The notes under the pieces: model-generated
What the model saw: the letters and a program-made list of their open reading frames with translations, nothing else
Told to the model about the DNA's origin: nothing
The model's database searches: none
Position numbers and translations under genes: made by a program
Assembly (NCBI GenBank): GCA_032622095.1
Contig: CP136066.1
Span: forward strand, 63,766,609-63,830,608
DNA from: Siphonodentalium dalli
Taxonomy: Eukaryota; Mollusca; Scaphopoda; Gadilida; Siphonodentaliidae
DNA: 64,000 bases
Direction of reading: 5' to 3'
Shown here: piece by piece, positions 48,386-58,659 of the stretch
Layout: the number at the start of each line of letters is the position of its first letter
How positions within the stretch are numbered: the first letter of the stretch is position 1

Positions 48386-48505
48386 GTGTTTCTCTCATAT
48401 GATATTTATGAAACTCGTCACGAATTTTCAGTTTTCTCTCGCCGGAGGCTCGAGAAAACTGAAAATTCTTAGACTCGTTTCATAAATATCATATGAGAGA
48501 AACAC
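48386..48505. repeat. Long hairpin, about 55-bp arms
   Basis: GTGTTTCTCTCATATGATAT pairs with ATATCATATGAGAGAAACAC; inner arms CAGTTTTCTC and GAGAAAACTG around CGCCGGAGGC. Arms have few mismatches. Confidence 0.85.
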
Positions 48506-48856
48506 TCATTTCATATCCTCTATATATGTCATAGTCAGCTATGTACAGTTTATCGGCAGTCAAGGATTATAACCAGGGTTTCTTTCTGCGTTTAATCGCG
48601 GTGCCACAGCCATCACAAAACTGTTAACTAGGGTGCAGTTATAAACACATAATAACCCCAGTTACAGTAGGTCTCGGACCTATTTAGTAGTTTATGTTCT
48701 CAAAAGTCCAGTTCTTTCATGGTAAATGGACACCTACTGACTGGTAATTGGGCATATGGAATTCATTCTGGGTAAAGATTAAAAAAAATTACTAATAGAC
48801 TTATTTTAGTGCCATTTTCAGTCATTTTACTTTTAGATGTGTTTTCTGTCAAAATA

Positions 48857-49140
48857 TTAACCCTTCATGACTGGAGCTTCCTGAAATTTTGCGAAAACCC
48901 TGTGCCAATGCATTCTCAGCCTCGCATATATAACATAATACATTGGCCTAACAATATTTACCTTGACATTGTAAGCAAGTGCATTTTCTTATATATGCAA
49001 GTCTCCCATAGGGACTCCTGGGAGCCTTGCATATATATGAGAATACATTGGCCTAAAAATATTTACCTTTACCTTCTTAGCCAGTGCAGAGAATGTCATT
49101 GCACAGGATCTTTATGCTGCACCCTTCGTGAAATGGTTAC
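48857..49140. mobile_element. TTAA-type MITE, type iii, decayed hairpin modules
   Basis: TTAACCCTTCATGACTGGAG left end, two degenerate modules (CCAATGCATTCTCAG..., GTGCATTTTCTTATATATGC...), right end CACCCTTCGTGAAATGGTTA. It ends about 100 bp before terminal exon B. Confidence 0.65.
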
Positions 49141-49163
49141 ATTTGTTTACTAAAAAGCATGAA

Positions 49164-49228
49164 GAACTGACACAGTTTAACCTTTGAACTGACACTGTTT
49201 GACCTTTGAACTGACGCTGTTTGACCTT
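49164..49228 (+). repeat. Three-unit 22-bp repeat before the exon B acceptor
   Basis: TTTGAACTGACACTGTTTGACC occurs about three times just upstream of the acceptor at 49240 and supplies part of its pyrimidine tract. Confidence 0.7.
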
Positions 49229-49240
49229 CTCTCCTTGCAG

Positions 49241-49459
49241 ATGTTTGGTTACACGTGCCACGTCTGTGGAGTCAAGATCCGATGGCAGTCAGATCTAAAG
49301 CGTCATATGAGGAAGCACGCGGAAACACAGCCGTATCCCTGCCACTTGTGCGATAAAGCATTCTATCGGAAAGATAAACATCGTGAACACTTGATGAAAA
49401 AACATAAAATTATCCCGGACAACTTACTGGAGGAAGCTAGAAATATCTTGCTGAGCTAA
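49241..49459 (+). CDS. BTB-zinc-finger gene, alternative terminal exon B (two fingers)
   Basis: Starts in phase 0 after acceptor CTTCTCTCCTTGCAG and encodes 72 residues before TAA. Two C2H2 fingers fill most of it: YTCHVCGVKIRW...HMRKH and YPCHLCDKAFYRK...HLMKKH, joined by a short linker, then a 16-residue tail rich in Leu and Glu. Length, finger pair and position match the isoform-specific ends of lola-type loci. Spliced to exon 3 it would give a 491-residue protein. The ATG at 49241 is probably only an internal Met, since no 5' exon of its own is seen. A hairpin MITE begins 27 nt after the stop, so the 3' UTR must run into transposon sequence; AATAAA at 50000-50005 inside that insertion is a possible signal. 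Confidence 0.82.
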   Translation: MFGYTCHVCGVKIRWQSDLKRHMRKHAETQPYPCHLCDKAFYRKDKHREHLMKKHKIIPDNLLEEARNILLS

Positions 49460-49486
49460 TTGGACTTGTAGTCGAGTTAAAATATA

Positions 49487-51702
49487 TACAGTAACGCTCT
49501 AAATAATGGACTCCTTAACCACAGCAGAATTATGGGTAAATTTTCAGGATTTAGTCGGAAATATGGCTTGTTGCCATTCATCGGAAAGCACTCACTGAGA
49601 GCTTTCCGATGAATAGTAACATGCCATATTTCCGACTAAATCCTGAAAAGTTACCCATAATTCTGCTGTGGTTAAAGGAATTATTCTCTCAAAAAAATAT
49701 TTTTGTTATCGTCATAATAATAATAATATATGTCTAACAGACCCATTTCGCCAAGAAAATTCAAAATCGAGCAGATAGTATTTATATTATTATGATATTA
49801 AAAAAATCGCGGAAATATCCGAAGTCAGTCAATGAGTGCGATCACATGACCACAACGCGGTCACATGACCGATCATCTGCATCGACGCTTACCGATGACA
49901 GCGGTGGGTGGAGCTTGAAATAATTCCGCCAATCGCATAACGAGTTGATAAATTACGCTGGATAATTACCTAAGCCTTTACGATAAATAGCGCTCACGGA
50001 ATAAAACTGTTTGAATGTGCTGAATTATGAACTGGCTTTACTAGAATGTGGATTATATAACGAATAATGATGGCTAAAATGCACTTTGATGCGATAAAAG
50101 TTATTTGAAATGAGATTAATTTATGCAGAAATGCAATGAGCGAGCGGAATTTCGTGCAAAACTAATTTAACTGTTTCTGAAAGAATACAAGTTTGGCATA
50201 TACCGGTACTTCATTCTTCGTTGTATGGTACCAATTTCGGAAGCTAGTTTACACATTAGTGTCACCCCGTTGTGCGCTATATGCGTACAATTAATTACAA
50301 ATGGGTGTGATTAAAAAGGTGGTAGTTAATGTACTAGTACATGTATCATGATGGCTTGAATTCGTCATAATAATGTTCCTGTCTGTTTCTTCACACGAAA
50401 CATTTTGTGTGGAGAAGTGCATGACTGTGAACAGCTTGCTAAAATCCTTCCAGTCAAGATCGATAAGTGAGTAAACAAAATAATTCACTCGAATACACAA
50501 CAGACTGTTGAAACTACAATAATTATTAGTTAGGCTGCAGTTTGGCATAACGATATTTTTTTTAATTGAAGGCTAGCCTGGCATTGTTTTTCAGTTTGTT
50601 GTTTGTTTTATTTTACGTTTTGATGGCACATATTGACTTTCTAGAGAGGATTTTTTTTGAATTGTTAGCATAGAAAAACTCCAATGATTGCCTCTAATAA
50701 AGAGCGTCCATGTTTTCGTCGCGGTGTAGACAATAAAGAGCGTTCTCAATTATGAACGTGCTCTATTTCAATGTCATGGGTGATTTTGTATGTGGTATTG
50801 TGACAATTAAATATAAAGAGCGTCCATGTTTCCGTCTCCCAAAAGCGGTAGACAATAAAGAGCGTTCTAAATTACGCACTGTGTTGTCTTTTTGGAGGTA
50901 CTAAATAATGGATCGCTAGCCAGCCCACAACTGAACACACTACATCTACTAGCCATCTTGGAATATGTGGAGATGACAGATAATCGCGATATTTATATCG
51001 AAAGTAAAACAACAAACAAACACAAAACAAAGGCGCATAAATAGAGTTAACATTATTCAGCCCAGTGTTTATATAAATTTGGGCGCTTCTTATATATGTA
51101 TGATCAGAGAGATAATGTTCGAATTCTTTCTATTCACTTTGGGGCATATAGAGTGCAAACAAGTTCGCGACTGATGAATAGTCACTGAGTGATTACAAAT
51201 CACCGAGTGAATACGCGAGACAATCAAAGCACTATTACTGCCATCTATTTACCAAAAACAGACATGTGCCGGCATGTTAATTATTAATGGCTACAAAAAC
51301 AACAATCATTCTAGGGGCTATTAATTACTTTATTCACATAGCTATTGTCTTCTATTCCAGATAAACGGCCAAAGCGTAACGTAATCTATACACCACACGC
51401 GCACATACGCATTTTAGTATCGGCTGACTTACGATTACGTCCTCGTAGTCTGCATAATAAACTCCGGCTCCGAATCTGTGTTTTTAATTCGCTCCCCACA
51501 AGTACGTCACTCGTAGTTTAGTCACGGAAATCTCCGAATACCGGTGCTGGTATTATTTATTTATTTTACGGGTTATTTATTATGCGATCGGAATGGGACT
51601 TGGATCATTTTAATCACAACAGGGAGGGCTTTCCGATTGCGTTTTGTAGTTTCTAGAGCGAATAAATCCTTTAAGGAGTCAATTACTTAGGGCATTACTG
51701 TA
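49487..51702. mobile_element. Family A MITE split by a TTAA element
   Basis: Left part 49487-49675 (TACAGTAACGCTCTAAATAA to GTGGTTAA) and right part 51671-51702 (TTAAGGAGTCAATTACTTAG to ATTACTGTA) join exactly at TTAA to give a normal family A copy. It starts 27 nt after the stop of terminal exon B. Confidence 0.92.
49676..51670 (-). mobile_element. Non-autonomous TTAA element, Kolobok-like, 1995 bp
   Basis: Inserted at TTAA (49672-49675, 51671-51674). Inverted ends AGGAATTATTCTCTC and AGGATTTATTCGCTC. Its right 250 bp, reversed, match the left end of the element at 60644 (ATCCAAGTCCCAT, AAATAAATAAATAATACC, and neighbours). Four copies of AATAAAGAGCGTYC lie between 50689 and 50875. No transposase frame remains. 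TTAA duplication plus relation to a THAP-bearing copy favours Kolobok over piggyBac. Confidence 0.82.
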
Positions 51703-51961
51703 TCTTGCTGTGCTTTCACTTTGGATTTTACCAGAGTTATGGGCCTTCTGTGTCTTATGAATTTTATTTATCATGGTTTCCTGATGAATACTCCAGTTGT
51801 ATGTAAAATAATGGTCATGTTCAAATCGGCAGTCAGTCTGATGTACGTGTATTTGCTAGAGTTATGGGCCTTTTTCAACTCTAAAATATATGGGTCTATG
51901 GTCATTTGTTGAATTTATTATCTGAATATTTCCAATGGGAACTATTCGTCAATGATTATTT

Positions 51962-52190
51962 AGCCCTTCCATGACTGGAGCTTCTTCAAATGTTTTGAAA
52001 ACCCTGTGTCAGGGCAATCTCTTATATATGCAAGGCTCCCTATATATAAGAGAATACATTGGCCCAACAATATTTACCTGCACCTTGTAAAAAAGTGCAT
52101 TCCCTGTCGGAGACTCGCATATATAAGAGAATGCACTGGCACATGATCTTTAATGCTGCACCAGCACAGCTCCCATCATGAAAGGGCTAA
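51962..52190. mobile_element. TTAA-type MITE, type iii, decayed
   Basis: TAGCCCTTCCATGACTGGAG to CTCCCATCATGAAAGGGCTA with two shortened hairpin modules between. Confidence 0.65.
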
Positions 52191-53552
52191 TATAGAAAGG
52201 GATGGGTCTCAAAGCCTTCGAAGTGGGTTCATGCAAAATAACATAAAAGTCTGTAAAACAACTATCATCAACAAGTATATAAAAAATAGATTGACTTTGA
52301 GATAGTTATTTTTTATGTTATGTTGTACTGGGGTCGGGGGTCGGGGGTCGGAAAAAAATTCAGACACCATTTTTGGACACCCACCGCCTTTTAACACTAA
52401 AACAGAGATTTGCGGGGGGAAATTCACTGTAAACAGCTGTATATGAATTTCTGTGCATACTATTTGTCATGGATGTTAACATTGACATGTAAATAGGAAC
52501 GAGTCATTTTGGTGGTCATTCGGCCAAAAAAACATGGCTACCAGTGGCCATCTTGGATTTCAAAATTCAATCCATTAGCATGGGCTACAGGCTATACTGT
52601 TTGTCTGATCATCATGAAATTTTTCATTTATGTTAATATTGACATTCTTGTTTTAAGCCAAACTCATTGCAAAAACAGTCAAAAAGACTTGCAGGAAAAA
52701 AAAAAATTGTTTGTTGGTCCCGTCGACCACCCACCCACCCCGGCATACGTGCCCGGAAAAAAATTCCTCCCCCCCTGGTTGTACCATAAAAGTTGCTGAG
52801 CATCGACAACTCTAGATTTTCCTCCCATGGTCTACAGATGCAATTTTTACGTGACTGCTGATTTAAAAAAATTTAACCCGCATAAACGAAACAATCTCAA
52901 ATTTACTGAAAAATATAAGAAACAAAACAATTTTTATTTATCGTCACTTTTGTTCGGAAATCTTCCACATAGGTATGTTTTGAGATACCTCAAATGATGT
53001 ACACATATAAATAATGTTACGGTTCAAACGAGCCATTTCCGTTTAATATGACCAGTGTAAAGTAGTATTCAGATGAATCTGTTGTGTTTATAAGATCCGC
53101 TGTCTGTGTTTAACCGCTATGTGGCCCAGAAACACATGGTCAAATGGACGGTCTTGTGAACGAAGATGGATAACTCTAAAATCAAGTGGTTATTTTTACC
53201 ACTTGATTTTAGAGTACCTTTAATTCTATTATAATGTCAAACAGCTAAAAACTTTTTGACATAAATACAAGTCGATTTTCCATTGACAGTTGCCATCTTT
53301 TATCAATTGAAAACCAGAAACGTCACGAAGCACGCCATAAAAGGTATGTGCCTTACATCGCATTGAAAATAGAACCTCTCTTAACGGATACAATGTAACA
53401 GACTTATCGCAGCCGTCGAATGTCTTAGTGTTATAGCCTGTAATCCAATTTAAATGCAACATACGCAACAGACTTGTCTGTACACTACTTTATCATCACA
53501 GTGTTCTGAAAACCTGTGTGCCTATTCCGACTTCCTTTGGTGCGAGTTTTAG
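52191..53552. other. No gene seen; dispersed repeats
   Basis: A three-unit GGTCGGG run at about 52333, a minus-strand copy of the 41.8-kb dispersed repeat (52470-52640), C-rich stretches near 52730-52780, and a small hairpin ACTCTAAAATCAAGTGG/CCACTTGATTTTAGAGT at 53171-53214 related to the interior of family E. Confidence 0.5.
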
Positions 53553-53556
53553 TTAA

Positions 53557-53798
53557 CACTTTCATGATGGGAGCTGTGCTAGTGCAGCATTAAATATCTT
53601 GTGCCAGTGCATTCTCTTATATAGGAAGCCTCACATATTTTAGAGAATACACTGGCTTACAAGGTCAAGGTAAATATTGTTAGGCCAATGCATTCTCTTA
53701 TATATGCAAGGCTCTCTATGGGAGACTCGCATATATATAAGAGAATGCATTGGCACAGGGTTTTCACAAAATGTCAGCAAGCTCCAGTCATGAATTGG
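53557..53798. mobile_element. TTAA-target MITE, type iii, two hairpin modules
   Basis: Flanked by TTAA (53553-53556, 53799-53802); ends CACTTTCATGATGGGAGCT and AGCTCCAGTCATGAATTGG; modules at about 53600-53655 and 53683-53755. Confidence 0.78.
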
Positions 53799-53802
53799 TT
53801 AA

Positions 53803-54514
53803 TCAAGCATGGAAACTTGAACCGTTGATATGAGTTTTTAAGCATTTATCAATTTGTGAATACATCTATATTAATATTATTTGTAATATAACGTACATTT
53901 GACTTCCAATGTTCTTTGTGTGATATAAATTCATATATTATAATTGTTTGTCTGCTTTTTCTTGTCAAAATTGTCTGCGTGTAATCCCTGGCATAGTTAC
54001 TTCCCATCCTGTCAATGGCGTTCACCCATAGGAATGAGTCGAGAAGTGCCTTCGTGGTTTTAGCGACAGGAAGGGGATTATCACACTACCCCCAACTTTG
54101 GTCAAAACAATTTTTCAACAGTTGGAAATTTCACATAAAATTTGTTTCGCATTGTTCAATTTTCAACCCGTATTTAGTGGGGAGTTTGTTGTTTTTAGAC
54201 GACAATCGCATATTTTAAAATTTTCGGTCAAATTGTAGGACTAAAATATCCATCAGTGGGAAATTTCAAACCTTAGTCAGGATGTTGGGGGGGGGGGGGG
54301 GGGGGGGGGGGGTGTCATGTTAGAAATTTCCAACAGTTGGAATTTTATGTGTGGGGAACCAGTTAGAAGAGGCTGCACATGCAAATGTAATTTTGGCAGA
54401 ACTTTGACATGGATTTTCAAGTTATCCACACCAAGACATGTGGCCAGATACATACCAAATGACCCATTCTCTTGTATTTAACAGTATCATTATATTCTAT
54501 ATACATGAGGGTGA
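53803..54514. other. No gene seen; 26-nt G run
   Basis: AT-rich sequence with a 26-nt run of G at 54287-54312 and two GTTGGAAATTTC-like phrases. Confidence 0.5.
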
Positions 54515-55045
54515 CATAGTGTGTCTGATAGTTGCAGAATGAGGTCCCCCAGAGAGTTAATTCAGTGACGTTATCCCACACAGCGGATTAGCATCACCAA
54601 ATTCACCATATGTGGACCTCATTCTGCTTAGGTCTCATCTTCTAGGAAATATCTATACATGTAGTCTCAAACTAACAGATTTTAGCTACTTTTTCCATTC
54701 TGTTCAGTTTCTATATCCCCTAATTTGCAGATGATGAAATGCATAATCGAGGTGGGATAACATAACCAACATCAACTGGGGAACTTCAATCTGATCCTTG
54801 GTCTCCCATAGCAGAGGGCTAAGCAGAATATCAGAGGTTCCCTTACATGTACTTTAAATATGCAGTTGGAATATATGCATACTGGTATATCCGAGAGTAG
54901 TCACTTATCCCTGGGACGACAAAAATAGGGAGAAGTGGCACATTTTTGGGTGACAGATTTGTCCCAAGTCGCCCTCTAGACTGGTTCCTGATTCACCAAT
55001 GGGGACCTCATTCTGCCAATATCAGAAACACTATATCCAGCCTGA
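54515..55045. mobile_element. Family C MITE, long and interrupted
   Basis: GTGTGTCTGATAGTTGCAGA with GAATGAGGTCCCC at the left and GGGGACCTCATTCTGCC near the right; the interior between about 54840 and 54985 carries unrelated sequence. Confidence 0.55.
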
Positions 55046-55063
55046 ATACTGTATGTCACTAAT

Positions 55064-55197
55064 GGGTGTGGAATAAATACACAGAACAACACAAGTGTGT
55101 TAATGGGTTTGTTGATAAGGCATGAGTGCTAGCGCGGAAGGTGCACAGTACCAACAAACCAATTAACACATGTGTCATTCTGTGTTTATTACACACC
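55064..55197. repeat. Foldback, about 45-bp arms
   Basis: GGTGTGGAATAAATACACAG and complement (CTGTGTTTATTACACACC), then CACAAGTGTGTTAATGGGTT and complement. Confidence 0.75.
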
Positions 55198-55282
55198 ACT
55201 CGTCCTGGAATCCGTAAATAAAAAACGAAGGCTTACAATACAAGGCTTGTTTTGTCATGTATGGTGTTGCTTTTATTTTATA

Positions 55283-55550
55283 ATTTCACCCATACAGAGC
55301 CCCAGACAAACATGAGCAGACGACACTCTTCTATGTGCTTCTATATATGTGTGGGGCTCCCTGCAGGTTAATGGATGTTTTTTTATTTTATGTCCTTTAA
55401 ATTGTAAGAAACATTTATTTAAAAAACATGATAACAAATTGTTAAGCCAATGCATTCTCTTATATATGCGAGGCGACCTATGGTCGACTCGCATATATAA
55501 GAGAATGCATTGGCACAGGGTAAAAAACTTCCGACTGGATTTGATATGGT
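55283..55550. mobile_element. Partial MITE, type iv-like, with hairpin module
   Basis: CACCCATACAGAGCCCCAGA ... GGGGCTCCCTGCAGG block followed by a hairpin module (55446-55520). The same order is found inside the element at 57760-58218. Confidence 0.7.
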
Positions 55551-55654
55551 TTCATGTTTGAGGGGAATGTTATTTACATCATGTGACATCAACAGGATGC
55601 ATATGGAACACGTTTTCCATATGGATTTGTAAATATAGAGCAGCAAGAACACTG

Positions 55655-55867
55655 TACAGTAATGCCATAAATAATCGACTCCTTAACCACAGCAGAATTA
55701 TGGGTAACTTTTCAGGATTAAGTCGGAGATATGGCTTGTTGCCATTCATCGGAAAGCTCTCAGAGCTTTCCGATGAATGGCAACAAGCTATATTTCCGAC
55801 TGAATTCTGAAAAGTTACCCATAATTCTGCTGTGGTTAAGGAGTCGATTATTTAGGACATTACTGTA
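55655..55867. mobile_element. Family A palindromic MITE, 36 nt before terminal exon C
   Basis: TACAGTAATGCCATAAATAA to ATTTAGGACATTACTGTA with full arms. It ends 36 nt upstream of the exon C acceptor junction. Confidence 0.92.
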
Positions 55868-55903
55868 ATAAATCCTGATATGTGTCTGCCATTTTACTTT
55901 CAG

Positions 55904-56110
55904 GATCGCCCTCATGTCTGCGACATTTGTGGAAGGTCCTACATTCAGAGATGTAACTTGATTCGACACAAATGGACTCATCGGTCCACAGTGAAATTCA
56001 AATGTGCAACATGCGGAAAGCCGTATTGGCGAACTGATCTGTATTACTTGCATCTGCGGACACATCTTAAATATCCCAACAAACCAGAGATCGAGCCCCC
56101 AAAAGAATAG
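55904..56110 (+). CDS. BTB-zinc-finger gene, alternative terminal exon C (two fingers)
   Basis: Starts in phase 0 after acceptor GCCATTTTACTTTCAG and encodes 68 residues before TAG. Two C2H2 fingers, CDICGRSYIQR...HKWTH and CATCGKPYWRT...HLRTH, have the standard C-x2-C-x12-H-x3-H spacing. The last 15 residues (KYPNKPEIEPPKE) lie in the first unit of a 60-bp tandem repeat that continues into the 3' UTR. Joined to exon 3 it would give a 487-residue isoform. A palindromic MITE ends 36 nt upstream of the exon. AATAAA at 56795-56800 is a candidate poly(A) signal. The fingers differ from those of exons A and B, so DNA specificity should differ between isoforms. Confidence 0.82.
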   Translation, partial: DRPHVCDICGRSYIQRCNLIRHKWTHRSTVKFKCATCGKPYWRTDLYYLHLRTHLKYPNKPEIEPPKE

Positions 56111-56296
56111 AAGCATCTACGGACACTTCCTTAAATACCCCAACAAACAAGAGGAGCCCCCAAATTACTTTAAACATTTACGGACACACCTTAAATACAC
56201 GAACGGACCAGAGAAGCCCCCAAAAGAATAGAAACCTGTACGGACACACATTAAATACCCCAACAAACCAGAGGCGCCCCCAAAAGAATAGAAATT
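56051..56296 (+). repeat. Four-unit tandem repeat over the end of terminal exon C
   Basis: Units of about 60-63 bp start near 56051, 56114, 56175 and 56235 (CATCTACGGACAC...AAATACCCCAACAAA...GCCCCCAAAAGAATAG). The first encodes the finger end HLRTH and the stop; the later ones are 3' UTR, partly open in another frame. Confidence 0.85.
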
Positions 56297-56306
56297 AGAT
56301 GAGAAC

Positions 56307-56694
56307 CAAGCCTGGATTAGTGTCTGACATTTGCAGAATGTGGTCCCCAGAGGGTGAATTTAGTGACAGCGGGCTAGCATAACTAGCGAACCTCATTCTG
56401 CTTAGGCCTCATCTTCTGGGAAGTATCGATAGTCTCAAATTAACATTTATTTTAGTTACTTGTACCCTTCTGTTCAGTGTCTATATCCCCTAATTTGCAG
56501 AAGATAAAATGGGTAAATTGAGGTGACTAATGGCTGAACATCACCAACTTCAATCTGATCCTTGATCTCCCATAGCAGTTGAGGCCTAAGCAGAATGAGG
56601 TTCCCAGAGTTTTTAATTTGGATAGCATCTCTAAACTCACCATCTGGGGACCCCCTTCTGTAAATGTCACACACTCCAGGCTTGTTCAAGGATT
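56307..56694. mobile_element. Family C foldback MITE, long form
   Basis: CAAGCCTGGATTAGTGTCTG to CACACTCCAGGCTTG with degenerate interior; lies in the presumed 3' UTR of terminal exon C. Confidence 0.65.
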
Positions 56695-56794
56695 TATACA
56701 TACATGTATATACACACAACATGCATCTTAATCGAGAACCTTTTATCAAATGAATTGCAGATGATACAAGGATATATTACTACTCTCATAGTTC

Positions 56795-56800
56795 AATAAA
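56795..56800 (+). promoter_or_regulatory. Candidate poly(A) signal for terminal exon C
   Basis: AATAAA about 685 nt after the stop, followed within 40 nt by a T/G-rich stretch. Position only; no transcript evidence. Confidence 0.35.
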
Positions 56801-57623
56801 AGATTTTGAATTATGATGCAAGTTGTGTTCTGTATTTATTCCACACCATTATGTCAGATAAGTTTAATCAATGGCTACCATTGATACTATAACTACCTTT
56901 ATTCAGGTTATTGTTACTTTAGTCAAATAAAAAAAAAACGGTATTTATATGTGCATCAAGCAGATCTTGAATACATGTGCCTCATGTCAACAAGTGTGGA
57001 ATAAAACTTTATAATTTAATCATAAATCCACGGAATACTGTAAAACAATTGGCTGACACACACTTTGCCATTCAGTTTATTTCTCGATAGCCTAAATGTC
57101 TTGATTACTTTCCCTGCTACAAACATGACAACAGCGCCGAATGACCATACCTATACCATTGCCTAAAATGTACATGGAAACTGTTTGATACTTCCTACCA
57201 GTTAACATGAAATTTCGGCATCATAATTCCCTCGGGTATGACTGTATTGACAATAACCATATTAGATGCTAATATTCAGTGCACAAATAACCAGACAAAT
57301 CAACAAGATGGAGCATTTGCAAAGAAATGAAACACTGAAATTAAAACTAACAAGGGTTTGTGCCACCACGGTCGAATATCAATCTCACGTGCAACTACAG
57401 CTGTCCGGTGCCACGCGATGCGTGATCAGTTGTTGACTAGCTAATAAAAAAATGCTGAAATGCCGACCTGATGTGATCAATCAATAAGCACAAGTTTTGA
57501 GTGACAGGTGTCTCTTTCAACTTCACTTGTCTTTTTCTTCAGAAATAGTCTCAATGTTGTACACTCATTATACTTCAAACTTCTACTTTTGGTGGTTCTC
57601 TTGTGAAATGAAGGATTAAATTA
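56801..57623. other. No gene seen downstream of terminal exon C
   Basis: AT-rich sequence without domain-bearing frames, acceptor-plus-finger exons or recognised repeats. Confidence 0.4.
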
Positions 57624-57756
57624 TAAGAAATAATTCTTGTTTCGATTAAGGTTATGAGTTATAACCGAAAAGTTTGAAGATAAATTTTACAGAATTTATC
57701 TTCAAACATTTCAGTTATAACTGCATAACCTTAATCGAAACAAGAGTTATTTCTTA
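57624..57756. repeat. Long hairpin, about 60-bp arms
   Basis: TAAGAAATAATTCTTGTTTC pairs with GAAACAAGAGTTATTTCTTA; inner arms GAAGATAAATTTTA and TAGAATTTATCTTC-like. It abuts the next element. Confidence 0.85.
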
Positions 57757-57759
57757 AAT

Positions 57760-58218
57760 GTGACCCGCCATATCAAATCCAATCGTAAGTCGGGATTTGT
57801 TTACCCTGTGCCAATGCATTCTCTTATATATGCGAGTCGACCATAGGTCGCCTCGCATATATAAGAGAATGCATTGGTCTAACAATTTTTTACAATTTTA
57901 ATAATTTTTTCTTGTATTCTTTAACAATATTATAATTTCACCCATGCAGAGCCCCAGACAAACATGAGCAGACAACACTTTTCTATATGCTTCTATATAT
58001 GTGTGGGGCTCCCTGCAGGGTAATGGATGTTTTTTATTTATGTCCTAAAAAATTTAAGAAACATTTATTTTTTAAAAATGATAAAAAATTGTTAGGCCAA
58101 TGAATTCTCTTATATATGCGAGGCAACCTATGGTCGACTCGCATATATAAGAGAATGCATTGGCACAGGGTAAAAAAAATCCTGACTTACGACTGGATTT
58201 TTTGATATGGCGGGTCAC
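57760..58218. mobile_element. Foldback MITE, type iv, two hairpin modules
   Basis: Ends GTGACCCGCCATATCAAATC and GATATGGCGGGTCAC, then complementary GTAAGTCGGGATTT blocks. Modules at about 57810-57880 and 58098-58170. Ends are unrelated to the CCCTTT-type families. Confidence 0.82.
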
Positions 58219-58251
58219 AAATACATCATTTTGGGGTTAATTCACAGCTAT

Positions 58252-58470
58252 AGTAATGCCCTAAGTAATCGACTCCTTAACCACAGCAGAATTATGGGTA
58301 ACTTTTCAGGATTTAGTTGGAAATATGGCTTGTTGCCATTCATCGGAAAACTCTCCCCAAGAGCTTTCCAATGAATGGCAACAAGCCATATTTCCTATTA
58401 AATCCTGAAAATAATCCTACTAAATAATTCTGCTGTGGTTAAGGAGTCGATTATTTAGAGCATTACTGTA
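58252..58470. mobile_element. Family A palindromic MITE
   Basis: TATAGTAATGCCCTAAGTAA to TTAGAGCATTACTGTA; right arm carries a small insertion (AATAATCCTACTAA). Confidence 0.88.
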
Positions 58471-58659
58471 TGTGGTCTTTGTTACATCATACCTAATAGA
58501 CGGTCTTAGATTGAAAACTTTGAACTTAAAACGCTGCAATCTACCAACTGTCTGATGATGCATGTGGTCACCAAACTTGCTTGCATATTCTTTTTTTTTT
58601 TCAATCAGACAGAAATGGCCATCAATTTTCCAACCACAGGAGGTGTGTGATTATGGCCT

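Noticed and set aside
54287-54312. Long G runs (also 3711, 11104) as regulatory quadruplexes
   Set aside because: Simple homopolymers in intron sequence, length likely unstable; no motif of separated G tracts or conserved position.
56004-56231. 75-codon frame ending in KYTNGPEKPPKE
   Set aside because: Out of frame with the first finger; it is open only because the 60-bp repeat units are open in two phases. Noted as a possible extension after a frameshift, not as a gene.
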